Source: Streptomyces sp. AM 4-1-1
GTDB taxonomy: Bacteria; Actinomycetota; Actinomycetes; Streptomycetales; Streptomycetaceae
Length of the DNA: 64,000 bases
Direction of reading: 5' to 3'
NCBI RefSeq assembly: GCF_029167625.1
Contig: NZ_CP119145.1
Span: 6,324,001-6,388,000, forward strand
Shown here: piece after piece, positions 8,592-16,799 of the stretch
Layout of the letters: each line of letters begins with the position of its first letter
Position numbering within the stretch: position 1 is the stretch's first letter
Position numbers and translations under genes: made by a program
Notes under the pieces: generated by a model
The model's database searches: none
The model's input: only the letters and a program-made list of their open reading frames with translations
What the model was told of the DNA's origin: nothing

Positions 8592-8607
8592 GGAGGCCGG
8601 CCACACC

Positions 8608-9252
8608 ATGGACGTACTCACCGACAACTTCTCGCTCTACGGCAAGGGCTTCCTCGGCACCCTCGAACTCACCGTCTACGCCTCGGCCCTGGCGATGGTC
8701 CTCGGCTTCCTGATGGCCGCCTTCCGGGTCGCCCCCGTCAGGGCGCTCCGGGCACTCGGCACGGCCTGGGTGACGGTGCTGCGCAACACCCCCCTGACGC
8801 TGCTGTTCTTCGCCGTGCTCCTCGGGCTGCCGCGCTTCGGACTGGTCCTGCCGTTCCAGCTCTTCGCGGTCCTCGCACTCGGCTGCTACACCTCGGCGTT
8901 CATCTGCGAGGTGGTCCGCTCCGGCATCAACACCGTGCCCACCGGACAGGGAGAAGCCGCCCGCAGCCTGGGTATGACCTTCGGACAGACCCTCAGCGCC
9001 GTGGTGCTGCCACAGGCGTTCCGCTCGGTCGTCCCGCCGATCGGCTCGACACTCATCGCCCTCGCCAAGAACTCGGCCATCGCCGGGGCGTTCAGCGTGA
9101 CCGAACTGCTCGGCACCTACAAGACCCTCAACGAACTCGGCTACAGCATCATCTGGGCCTTCGTCTGGATCGCCCTCGGCTACCTGATCATCACCCTCAC
9201 CATCAGCGGGCTGTTCGCCGTGCTGGAGCGCCGCTGGGGGACGGCCCGGTGA
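8608..9252 (+). CDS. gluC: Glutamate-type ABC transporter, permease
   Basis: A 214-residue inner-membrane permease of the HisM/QM family with about five membrane segments. The cytoplasmic EAA loop reads 'GQGEAARSLGMTFGQTL' and contacts the ATPase. ATG 8608 (AGGAGG about 10 bases upstream) begins 16 bases after gluB and overlaps gluD by 4 bases at its end. It pairs with GluD to form the channel. Confidence 0.9.
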   Translation: MDVLTDNFSLYGKGFLGTLELTVYASALAMVLGFLMAAFRVAPVRALRALGTAWVTVLRNTPLTLLFFAVLLGLPRFGLVLPFQLFAVLALGCYTSAFICEVVRSGINTVPTGQGEAARSLGMTFGQTLSAVVLPQAFRSVVPPIGSTLIALAKNSAIAGAFSVTELLGTYKTLNELGYSIIWAFVWIALGYLIITLTISGLFAVLERRWGTAR

Positions 9253-10127
9253 CCCGCTCCGCACCCTCGGCGCCCGCCGCGACCGCGCTGTACGACATCC
9301 CGGGCCCGCTCACCCGCAGACGCCACTTCCTGTACGGGATCGCCGCGTCGGTCGTGATCCTCGGCCTGATCGGCTGGGCCGTCCAGCTACTCGTCGACAC
9401 CGGCCAGTTCGAGGGCCGGAAGTGGGCACCGTTCGAGTACAAGGGCATCCAGGAACTCCTGCTGCGCGGACTCGGCAACACCCTCAAGGCATTCGCGTAC
9501 GCCGCCGTGCTCTCCCTGGCCCTCGGCGCGCTGCTTGCCGTCGGACGGCTCTCCGCGCACCGCCCGCTGCGCCTGGTCTCGACGGTTCTCGTGGAGTTCT
9601 TCCGCGCCATGCCCGTACTGGTGATGATCTTCTTCGTGTTCGTCGCCCTGAAGGTCCAGCCGCTGCCCGCGCTGGTCACCGGACTGACGCTCTACAACGG
9701 CTCGGTGCTCGCCGAGGTGTTCCGTACCGGCATCAACTCCGTGGACCGCGGCCAGCGCGAGGCCGCCTACGCCCTGGGCCTGCGCAAGACCCAGGTCACC
9801 GCGCACGTACTGGCCCCTCAGGCGGTACGGGCCATGATGCCCACCATCATCAGCCAGTTGGTGGTCGCGCTGAAGGACACCTCGCTCGGCTACCTGATCA
9901 CCTACGAGGAATTCCTCCACGCGGGCAAACTCATCGCGTCGAATCTCGACTACGATCTTCCCTTCATCCCCGTGGTGATGGTGATCTCGCCGATCTACAT
10001 CGGGATGTGCATGCTGCTCTCCTGGTTCGCCACCTGGGTGGCCAAGCGGCAGCGGCGCAGTCCGAGGACGGAGGCCGTGGGTGTCGCACCGGCCGACCCA
10101 GGAACGCTGCTGCCGGGAGCGCAGTAG
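9249..10127 (+). CDS. gluD: Glutamate-type ABC transporter, permease
   Basis: A 292-residue permease with a longer N-terminus (ALYDIPGPLTRRRHFLYG) typical of actinobacterial GluD, an EAA loop 'GQREAAYALGLRKTQV' and about five to six membrane segments. It overlaps gluC by four bases (GTGA), so the two are translationally coupled. It is the last gene of the operon. I see no strong terminator directly downstream. Confidence 0.9.
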   Translation: MTRSAPSAPAATALYDIPGPLTRRRHFLYGIAASVVILGLIGWAVQLLVDTGQFEGRKWAPFEYKGIQELLLRGLGNTLKAFAYAAVLSLALGALLAVGRLSAHRPLRLVSTVLVEFFRAMPVLVMIFFVFVALKVQPLPALVTGLTLYNGSVLAEVFRTGINSVDRGQREAAYALGLRKTQVTAHVLAPQAVRAMMPTIISQLVVALKDTSLGYLITYEEFLHAGKLIASNLDYDLPFIPVVMVISPIYIGMCMLLSWFATWVAKRQRRSPRTEAVGVAPADPGTLLPGAQ

Positions 10128-10525
10128 CTGAAGGAGCAGTGCCCGCCCGGCGGCAGCCGGAGATCACCTCCCGCCAGCGGGGACCGGACAGCACGTCAGG
10201 TTCCCGAAGGCCGGGGGAAGGTCAGCTGCACGCCGGTCGGGTCGTGCTCGGCGCACAGCGGATCGACGGTGTCGATCACTCGTGCCGTGACCGGCAGAGC
10301 CTGCCGGGAGCCGCACCCGGGGTGGGCCGGCCGGCTCACCGGCCGGAGCGGCCCCACGCCGTGAAACCACACGACGGGGCGCCGCTCCGGCCGGGCACCC
10401 TGCCGCGGGCGCGGCCGGTCCGGACGGGTACGGCGAAAAGCGCACGGATTCTCGTCCGAGGCGGTCCTGACGCACCGCGCGCGGCGGCGTTACCCTGCGC
10501 GGACGATCCTGCACTGGAGGTGCGC
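10128..10525. other. Intergenic stretch, possible gene remnant on the minus strand
   Basis: About 400 bases. On the minus strand a 47-codon frame ending at 10196 reads '...VIDTVDPLCAEHDPTGVQL', which looks protein-like but is too short to assign. A small inverted repeat CCGGCAGAGCCTGCCGG lies around 10291-10307. GGAGG at 10516-10520 is the ribosome binding site of the next gene. Confidence 0.4.
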
Positions 10526-12334
10526 ATGCGACGTCCCGTCGCGCGGAATGTGTCGTTCTTAGGCGTTCTCGCCGTCCTGGCCTCGCTCGGGGCCGCCGCC
10601 CCGGCGGCCTCCGCCGCTCCACCGGCCGCCCCACCCGCCAAGCGCCCCGTCGCGGTGGGGTACGGGGGAGCGGTCTCCAGCGTGGACGCGGACGCGTCGG
10701 CGGCCGGTGTCGAAGTGCTGCGCAACGGCGGCAACGCCGTCGACGCCGCCGTGGCGACCGCCGCGGCCCTCGGCGTGACCGAGCCGTACTCGGCGGGTCT
10801 CGGCGGCGGCGGGTACTTCGTCTACTACGACGCCCGCACGGGCACCGTGCGGACGATCGACGGCCGTGAGACCGCGCCGCGCGGCGCGGACCCGTCGCTC
10901 TTCCTGGAGAACGGCAAGCCGATCCCCTTCGACGACGCCGTCACCAGCGGGCTGGGCGTCGGCACCCCCGGCACCCCCGCCACCTGGCAGACCGCGCTCG
11001 ACGCCTGGGGCAGCAGCTCGCTGCGGCAGGTGCTGAAACCGGCCGAGCGGATCGCCCGCGAGGGATTCGTCGTCGACAGCACGTTCCGCTCGCAGACCGC
11101 GGACAACCAGGCACGGTTCGCCGACTTCCCGGCCACCGCCGAGCTGTTCCTGCCGGGCGGCGCGCCGCCCGCGGTCGGCTCCGTCCTGAAGAACCCGGAC
11201 CTGGCCCGGACGTACGAGACGCTGGGGCGTGAGGGGATGGGTGCGCTCTACCGGGGAGAGCTGGCCGACGACATCGTGCGGACCGTGCGCAAACCCCCGG
11301 TCGCCCCCGGCTCGGCGCGCGTGGTGCGGCCCGGCAAGCTGACCGCCGCCGACCTGCGGTCCTACCGGGCGCTGCGGCGGACACCCACGAAGGTCGGCTA
11401 CCGGGGCCTGGACGTGTACGGCATGGCCCCCTCGTCGTCCGGCGGTACGAGCGTCGGTGAAGCCCTCAACATCCTGGGGTCCACGGACCTCTCCAGGGCG
11501 AGCGAGACCCAGTACCTGCACCGCTACATCGAGGCGAGCAGGATCGCGTTCGCCGACCGGGGCCGGTGGGTCGGCGACCCGGCGTTCGAGGACGTACCGA
11601 CCCAGGGGCTGCTCAGCAGGCGGTTCGCCGCCTCGCGGGCCTGCCTGATCAGGGACGACGCGGTGCTGACCAGTCCGCTGGCACCCGGCGACCCGCGTCG
11701 GCCCGGGACGTGCGCACGGGGCACGACGGCCACCCCGACGACGTACGAGGGGGAGAACACCACGCATCTGACGGTGGCCGACAGGTGGGGCAACGTCGTC
11801 GCGTACACGCTGACCATCGAGCAGACCGGAGGCAGCGGCATCACCGTGCCGGGGCGCGGCTTCCTGCTCAACAACGAGCTGACCGACTTCTCGTTCGCCC
11901 CCGCGAATCCGGCGGTGCACGACCCGAATCTGCCGGGTCCGGGGAAGCGGCCGAGGTCGTCGATCTCGCCGACCATCGTGCTGAGGCACGGCAAGCCGGT
12001 GCTGGCCCTGGGGTCACCGGGCGGCGCGACCATCATCACGACCGTGCTCCAGTCGCTGACCGGCCGGATCGACCGGGGGCTGCCGCTGGTCGACGCCATC
12101 GCGGCGCCGCGCGCCAGCCAGCGCAACTCGCCCACGACGGAGATCGAGCCGGCGCTGTGGAACAGCCCGTCGCGCGGCCGGCTGGAGGCGCTGGGGCATG
12201 TCTTCAGGCTGAACCCGGAGATCGGGGCGGCGACAGGCGTGGAGCGGCTGCCGGACGGCCGGTGGCTGGCGGCGGCGGAGACCGTCCGCCGCGGCGGCGG
12301 TTCGGCCATGGTCGTACATCCGAGCGAGAAGTAA
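10526..12334 (+). CDS. ggt: Secreted gamma-glutamyltransferase
   Basis: A 602-residue N-terminal-nucleophile hydrolase with a Sec signal peptide (cleavage after about residue 32, ASA/A). The large subunit holds 'NGGNAVDAAVATAAALGVTEP'. Self-cleavage should occur before the Thr at about residue 412 in 'GENTTHLTVADRWGNVV', and the catalytic Gly pair is in 'GSPGGAT'. Such enzymes cleave gamma-glutamyl bonds (glutathione, gamma-Gln peptides) outside the cell. It follows a glutamate importer by 400 bases, so released glutamate could be taken up by its neighbour; this link is an inference. The start is well placed behind GGAGG. Confidence 0.92.
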   Translation: MRRPVARNVSFLGVLAVLASLGAAAPAASAAPPAAPPAKRPVAVGYGGAVSSVDADASAAGVEVLRNGGNAVDAAVATAAALGVTEPYSAGLGGGGYFVYYDARTGTVRTIDGRETAPRGADPSLFLENGKPIPFDDAVTSGLGVGTPGTPATWQTALDAWGSSSLRQVLKPAERIAREGFVVDSTFRSQTADNQARFADFPATAELFLPGGAPPAVGSVLKNPDLARTYETLGREGMGALYRGELADDIVRTVRKPPVAPGSARVVRPGKLTAADLRSYRALRRTPTKVGYRGLDVYGMAPSSSGGTSVGEALNILGSTDLSRASETQYLHRYIEASRIAFADRGRWVGDPAFEDVPTQGLLSRRFAASRACLIRDDAVLTSPLAPGDPRRPGTCARGTTATPTTYEGENTTHLTVADRWGNVVAYTLTIEQTGGSGITVPGRGFLLNNELTDFSFAPANPAVHDPNLPGPGKRPRSSISPTIVLRHGKPVLALGSPGGATIITTVLQSLTGRIDRGLPLVDAIAAPRASQRNSPTTEIEPALWNSPSRGRLEALGHVFRLNPEIGAATGVERLPDGRWLAAAETVRRGGGSAMVVHPSEK

Positions 12335-12435
12335 CGACGGATCGTCAACAAGCGTACGTCCGGGGCCCGTTCATCGCGGTGAATTCGCGGTGCGCGAGCC
12401 CCGGAGCCTTGACGGGGGCCGGTCCGGAGCGGGAT

Positions 12436-12462
12436 CTTGACCATTCGACAGGAAGGTTTCCT
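12436..12462 (+). promoter_or_regulatory. Chitosanase promoter with palindromic operator
   Basis: TTGACC at 12436-12441 is a fair -35. It is followed by the palindrome AGGAAGGTTTCCT (12450-12462), just upstream of the chitosanase gene. AGGAA/TTCCT palindromes are described as operators of the ROK-family repressor CsnR upstream of actinobacterial chitosanase genes. This one lies where a bound repressor would cover the promoter. Confidence 0.6.
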
Positions 12463-12480
12463 GATGGAAGGGCAACCCCC

Positions 12481-13179
12481 GTGCGTACTCGAACGCTCGC
12501 CCTCACCGCCGCCTTCGGAGCGGCCCTGCTCGCCACCGCCGCCCTCCCCGCCGACGCGGAGACCGCCGCTCGGACCGCCGCCGGAGTCCAGGAGGGATCG
12601 GTCGGCGCGGCCGCCCTGCTCGCCAGGGTGTCGTCCTGTTCGCAGATCTCCGACGGCAAGTACCGCACGGACCGGGAGGCCCCGGCGACCGTGCCGGTGT
12701 GCGGCAAGAACGGCGCGGTGTTCTGGAAGGCCGACCTGGACGTCGACTGCGACGGCCAGGTCACCGCGGCCTGCAACAAGGACACCGACCCGTGGTTCCA
12801 GGACGACACCGCGTTCCACACCTCGGGCGGCAAACCGCTGAACGCCGAGAAACTGCCGTACGTCGTCGTGCCGAGCGCCAGCGGCATCTGGGACTACGCG
12901 AGCGCCGGCATCAAGGGCGGCGGCGTCGTCGCCGTCATCCACAAGAACAAGGTCGTGTACGCCGTCGTCGGCGACACCGGCCCCGACAAGATCATCGGCG
13001 AGGCGTCGTACGCCACCGCCAAGGCACTCGGCATCGACCCCGACCCGAGGACCGGGGGCACCGACTCCGACGTCACCTACATCCTGTTCAAGGACTCGAA
13101 GGCGTCACCGATCGAGGACCACGCCGCCGCCGTCACCGCCGGGGAAGACCTCGCCGGGAAGTTCCTCCGGAACAACTGA
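12481..13179 (+). CDS. Secreted GH75 chitosanase
   Basis: A 232-residue exported enzyme: signal peptide of about 30 residues, then a glycoside hydrolase family 75 domain with the conserved 'FWKADLDVDCDG', 'VPSASGIWDYA', 'GVVAVIHKNKVVYAVVGDTGP' and 'IGEAS' blocks. GH75 enzymes hydrolyse chitosan in an endo manner with inversion. GTG 12481 has GGAAGGG eight bases upstream. An operator-like palindrome precedes it (12450-12462), so chitosan-oligomer induction is likely. It is a single gene converging on map. Confidence 0.88.
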   Translation: MRTRTLALTAAFGAALLATAALPADAETAARTAAGVQEGSVGAAALLARVSSCSQISDGKYRTDREAPATVPVCGKNGAVFWKADLDVDCDGQVTAACNKDTDPWFQDDTAFHTSGGKPLNAEKLPYVVVPSASGIWDYASAGIKGGGVVAVIHKNKVVYAVVGDTGPDKIIGEASYATAKALGIDPDPRTGGTDSDVTYILFKDSKASPIEDHAAAVTAGEDLAGKFLRNN

Positions 13180-13197
13180 GCGCTCGCGGCGCCCGGG

Positions 13198-13965
13198 TCA
13201 GAGCGCCGTGAGGACGCGTGGTCCGTCGGCGGTGACCGCCACCGTGTGCTCGGCGTGCGCGGCGCGGCTTCCGTCCGACGCGCGCAGTGTCCAGCCGTCC
13301 CGGTCCGGGTGGAACGCGTCCCGGCCGCCGGCGATCAGCATCGGCTCGATCGCCAGCACCATTCCGTGCCGGAGCGGCATGCCGCGTCCCGGTCGTCCCT
13401 CGTTGGGGACGGCCGGGTCCTCGTGCATCGACCGGCCCACGCCGTGGCCGCCGAAACCCTCCGGGATTCCGTAACCCGCGCCCCGGCAGACCGTGCCGAC
13501 CGCGTGGGAGATGTCGCCGATCCGGTTGCCGACCACCGCCGCCGCGATGCCCGCCTCCAGCGCCGCGTACGCCGTGTCGATCAGCCGGGTGTCGTCCGGG
13601 CGGGCCCGCCCCACGGTGAAGCTGATCGCGGAGTCGCCGACCCAGCCGTCCAGGGTCGCCCCGGCGTCGACGCTCACCAGATCGCCGTCGCTCAGCCGCC
13701 GGTCGCCCGGGACGCCGTGCACGATCGCGTCGTTGACCGACACGCAGATCACCGCAGGGAAGGGGGTGGGGGCGAACCCCGGGTGGTAGTCGAGGAAGGG
13801 TGAACCCGCGCCCGCCTCGCGCAGGACGCCTCGCGCGACCTCGTCGAGATCGCGGGGTGTGACGCCGGTCCTCGCCTCTTTTCGTACTGCGGCGAGCAGT
13901 CGGGCCACGACCCGGCCGGCCTCGCGCATCGCTTCGATGGATGTGTCCGTCTTGAGTTGCACCAT
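13198..13965 (-). CDS. map: Type I methionine aminopeptidase
   Basis: A 255-residue peptidase that removes initiator Met from nascent proteins. The five metal ligands are visible: Asp in 'SVDAGAT', Asp in 'GWVGDSAIS', His in 'GGHGVGRSMHEDP', Glu in 'LAIEPM' and Glu in 'HAEHT'. The substrate His is in 'DAIVHGVPG'. The frame is open upstream, but MVQLKTDTSIEAM matches the family N-terminus, so 13965 is chosen. It is divergent from a small XRE regulator with 41 bases between starts, so it is probably an accessory MAP under that regulator's control. Confidence 0.92.
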   Translation of the reverse strand: MVQLKTDTSIEAMREAGRVVARLLAAVRKEARTGVTPRDLDEVARGVLREAGAGSPFLDYHPGFAPTPFPAVICVSVNDAIVHGVPGDRRLSDGDLVSVDAGATLDGWVGDSAISFTVGRARPDDTRLIDTAYAALEAGIAAAVVGNRIGDISHAVGTVCRGAGYGIPEGFGGHGVGRSMHEDPAVPNEGRPGRGMPLRHGMVLAIEPMLIAGGRDAFHPDRDGWTLRASDGSRAAHAEHTVAVTADGPRVLTAL

Positions 13966-13971
13966 GCCAAT

Positions 13972-13997
13972 TACTATACCGGTCGAGGTGGTATTAG
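13972..13997. promoter_or_regulatory. Divergent promoter/operator between map and the XRE regulator
   Basis: The 41-base gap is AT-rich for this genome and contains an imperfect inverted repeat CTATACC (13974-13980) / GGTATTAG (13990-13997). Each strand has a -10-like hexamer (TACTAT on plus, TAATAC on minus). It is a compact candidate operator for autoregulation and map control. Confidence 0.5.
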
Positions 13998-14006
13998 AAT
14001 GACGGC

Positions 14007-14276
14007 ATGGTTCGCACCCCACTGACCCCGGAAGAGCACCGTCGCGGCGAGCGGCTCGGACGGCTGCTGCGTGAGGCGCGCGCCGGGCGCAGCATGGTCG
14101 AGATCGCGGCGCGCGCCGGGATCTCCGCCGAGACGCTGCGCAAGATCGAGACGGGCCGGGCCCCGACCCCGGCCTTCTTCACCGTCGCCGCGCTGGCGGG
14201 AGCGCTCGGCCTCTCGATGGACGAACTGCTGGCCCGCTGCGCGCCCGAGCCGGACACCGTGGCGCTGGCCGGATGA
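14007..14276 (+). CDS. XRE family helix-turn-helix regulator
   Basis: An 89-residue protein that is essentially one Cro/CI helix-turn-helix: 'LGRLLREARAGRSMVEIAAR' then 'GISAETLRKIETG' and 'VAALAGALGLSMDELLARC'. There is no ligand domain. It is divergent from map, which is the likely target. No Shine-Dalgarno sequence is obvious, so the message may be nearly leaderless. Confidence 0.88.
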   Translation: MVRTPLTPEEHRRGERLGRLLREARAGRSMVEIAARAGISAETLRKIETGRAPTPAFFTVAALAGALGLSMDELLARCAPEPDTVALAG

Positions 14277-14484
14277 CCGGCGCAGGCCCCGGGCGAACCA
14301 CGCGCCCGCCCGGGTGGCGGCGGCCGTGTCGACCGCTCGGGTAGGAATCGTGAGCACCGCGCCGGTTCGACGGCGATGGTCTTGCCCCGGTCTGTGGCGG
14401 GGCTTACGTTCTCCTCCTACGCACCCCGTCCAGGTGCGTGGAACCGCGTAGAGGCTCTCTGACGCCGCGTCGAAGGAGCAGCTC

Positions 14485-15327
14485 ATGTCTCATGTCGTAC
14501 GCGCCGCACTCGTCCAGGCGACCTGGACCGGCGACACGGAATCCATGATCGCCAAACACGAGGAACACGCCCGTGAGGCCGCTCGCCGGGGTGCGCGGGT
14601 CATCGGCTTCCAGGAGGTGTTCAACGCCCCCTACTTCTGCCAGGTGCAGGAGCCCGAGCACTACCGCTGGGCCGAGGCGGTGCCCGACGGGCCGACCGTC
14701 CGGCGGATGCGGGACCTGGCCCGGGAGACCGGCATGGTGGTGGTCGTACCGGTCTTCGAGATCGAGCGGCCCGGCCTCCACTACAACACCGCCGCCGTGA
14801 TCGACGCCGACGGCACGTACCTCGGGAAGTACCGCAAGCACCACATCCCGCAGCTCAAGGGGTTCTGGGAGAAGTACTACTTCAGGCCGGGCAACGTGGG
14901 ATGGCCGGTGTTCGACACCGCCGTCGGCGCGGTCGGCGTCTACATCTGCTATGACCGGCACTTCCCCGAGGGTTGGCGCCAACTCGGGCTCAACGGTGCT
15001 CAGTTGGTGTACAACCCGTCCGCCACCTCGCGCGGTCTCTCCGGCCATCTCTGGCAGCTCGAACAGCCCGCGTCGGCCGTCGCCAACGCGTACTTCGTCG
15101 CCGCCATCAACCGGGTCGGCCAGGAGGAGTACGGCGACAACGACTTCTACGGCAGCAGCTACTTCGTCGACCCGCGCGGGCAGTTCGTCGGCGAGGTGGC
15201 CTCCGACACGGAGGAGGAACTGGTGGTCAGGGACCTGGACTTCGGCCTCATCGACGAGGTGCGGCGGCAATGGGCGTTCTACCGGGACCGACGCCCCGAC
15301 GCGTACGAGGGGCTGATCGAGCCATGA
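14485..15327 (+). CDS. Nitrilase-superfamily amidohydrolase, beta-ureidopropionase type
   Basis: A 280-residue carbon-nitrogen hydrolase with the Glu-Lys-Cys triad in 'IGFQEVFN', 'GKYRKHHIP' and 'VYICYDRHFPE'. The sequence pattern (QLKGFWEKYYFRPG, DNDFYGSSYFVDPRG) is close to beta-ureidopropionase / N-carbamoyl-beta-alanine amidohydrolases, which release ammonia and CO2 from N-carbamoyl-beta-alanine. It is coupled by a four-base overlap to an aminotransferase, and a dihydropyrimidinase lies 4 kb on. The set fits reductive pyrimidine breakdown; a hydantoin or other N-carbamoyl substrate is possible. Confidence 0.85.
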   Translation: MSHVVRAALVQATWTGDTESMIAKHEEHAREAARRGARVIGFQEVFNAPYFCQVQEPEHYRWAEAVPDGPTVRRMRDLARETGMVVVVPVFEIERPGLHYNTAAVIDADGTYLGKYRKHHIPQLKGFWEKYYFRPGNVGWPVFDTAVGAVGVYICYDRHFPEGWRQLGLNGAQLVYNPSATSRGLSGHLWQLEQPASAVANAYFVAAINRVGQEEYGDNDFYGSSYFVDPRGQFVGEVASDTEEELVVRDLDFGLIDEVRRQWAFYRDRRPDAYEGLIEP

Positions 15328-16607
15328 GCGGTCTGCACCAGCGCCATCTGGCCGTCAGCCCTGACTGGCTCGCCCTCTACTACCGGCAGCCCCTGGAGCT
15401 CACCCATGGCGAGGGGCGGCACGTCTGGGACGCGGAAGGCCGCCGCTACCTCGACTTCTTCGGCGGCATCCTCACCACGATGACCGCCCACGCCCTGCCC
15501 GAGGTGACCGAAGCGGTCGCCGAACAGGCCGGGCGGATCATCCACACCTCGACGCTCTACCTCAACCGGACGGCGGTCGAACTCGCCGAACGGATCGCCG
15601 CGCTCTCCGGCATCCCCGACGCCCGGGTCTTCTTCACCACCTCGGGCACCGAGGCCAACGACACGGCGCTCCTCCTCGCCACCGCGTACCGAAGGTCCAA
15701 CCAGGTCCTCGCCATGCGCAACAGCTACCACGGCAGATCGTTCTCCGCCGTCTCCATCACCGGCAACGCCGCCTGGTCGCCGACGAGTCTGTCGCCGCTC
15801 CAGACGCTGTACGTGCACGGCGGCGTCCGCACCCGGGGCCCGTACGCACACCTCACCGACGCGGAGTTCATCGCGGCGTGCGTCGCCGACCTGGAGGACC
15901 TGCTCGGTCACAGCCGCGCGCCGGCCGCGCTGATCGCCGAACCCGTCCAAGGAGTGGGCGGGTTCACCTCACCGCCCGACGGGCTGTACGCGGCGTTCCG
16001 TGAAGTGCTGTCCCGGCACGGGGTGTTGTGGATCTCCGACGAGGTGCAGACCGGTTGGGGCCGCACCGGGGACCACTTCTGGGGCTGGCAGGCGCACGCG
16101 GAGAACGGCCCGCCGGATCTGCTCACCTTCGCCAAGGGCATCGGCAACGGGATGTCGATCGGCGGGGTCGTGGCCCGCGCCGAGGTCATGAACTGCCTCG
16201 ACGCCAACTCCATCTCGACGTTCGGCGGTTCCCCGGTCACCATGGCGGCCGGGGCCGCCAACCTCTCGTACCTGCTGGAGCACGACCTCCAGGGCAACGC
16301 CCGGCGGGTCGGCGGGCTGCTCATCGAGCGGCTGCGGGCCGTCGGCGCGAGCGCGTCCGGTGTACGTGAGGTACGCGGCCGGGGACTGATGATCGGCGTC
16401 GAGCTGGTCAGACCCGGCACGGAGGAGGCCGATCCGGCGGCGGCCACCGCCGTACTGGAAGCGGCCAGGGAGGGCGGGCTGCTCATCGGCAAGGGCGGCG
16501 GGCACGACACCAGCGTGCTGCGGATCGCCCCACCGCTGTCGCTCACGGTCGCCGAGGCCGAGGAGGGTGCGGAGATCCTGGCCGAGGCGCTGCGCGCGGC
16601 CGGGTGA
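15324..16607 (+). CDS. Class III PLP-dependent aminotransferase (omega-amino acid type)
   Basis: A 427-residue fold-type I aminotransferase. 'FFTTSGTEANDTALLLA' and 'YHGRSF' bind PLP, 'ISDEVQTGWGRTGDHFWG' carries the PLP Asp, and the Schiff-base Lys is in 'LTFAKGIGNGM'. It resembles alanine-glyoxylate (AGXT2)/beta-alanine aminotransferases. ATG 15324 overlaps the upstream stop (ATGA). In context it would convert beta-alanine from the amidohydrolase into malonate semialdehyde; the amino acceptor cannot be read. Confidence 0.88.
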   Translation: MSGLHQRHLAVSPDWLALYYRQPLELTHGEGRHVWDAEGRRYLDFFGGILTTMTAHALPEVTEAVAEQAGRIIHTSTLYLNRTAVELAERIAALSGIPDARVFFTTSGTEANDTALLLATAYRRSNQVLAMRNSYHGRSFSAVSITGNAAWSPTSLSPLQTLYVHGGVRTRGPYAHLTDAEFIAACVADLEDLLGHSRAPAALIAEPVQGVGGFTSPPDGLYAAFREVLSRHGVLWISDEVQTGWGRTGDHFWGWQAHAENGPPDLLTFAKGIGNGMSIGGVVARAEVMNCLDANSISTFGGSPVTMAAGAANLSYLLEHDLQGNARRVGGLLIERLRAVGASASGVREVRGRGLMIGVELVRPGTEEADPAAATAVLEAAREGGLLIGKGGGHDTSVLRIAPPLSLTVAEAEEGAEILAEALRAAG

Positions 16608-16615
16608 GCGGCGCA

Positions 16616-16677
16616 CGTGGTGAGTGACGCACCGGGTGAGGGGCGCCCGTGGTGAGTGACGCACCGGGTGAGGGGCG
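16616..16677 (+). repeat. Two perfect 30-base direct repeats
   Basis: 16616-16645 and 16648-16677 are identical (each starts CGTGGTGAGTGACGCACC) with a two-base spacer, directly downstream of the aminotransferase stop. Further degenerate GGTGAG motifs flank them. The role is unknown; the pattern suggests local duplication by slippage. Confidence 0.8.
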
Positions 16678-16760
16678 AGCGGGTGAGCGGGGGAGAGGGC
16701 GCGGTATGGGTCTGTACCCCGTCCCGGTCTTTACCCCCGCCCCGGTCCGTACGGCCGATG

Positions 16761-16790
16761 AGCCGGGCCCGCTTCCGCGCGGGCCCGGCT
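16761..16790. terminator. Bidirectional terminator between aminotransferase and phosphodiesterase genes
   Basis: Perfect 12-base arms AGCCGGGCCCGC (16761-16772) and GCGGGCCCGGCT (16779-16790) with a 6-base loop, between convergent genes. Confidence 0.85.
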
Positions 16791-16799
16791 CCGTTCCGG

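Noticed and set aside
9422..10525. Long N-terminal extension of the gamma-glutamyltransferase frame into gluD
   Set aside because: The extension is an alternate frame of gluD; the signal peptide and ribosome binding site fix the start at 10526.
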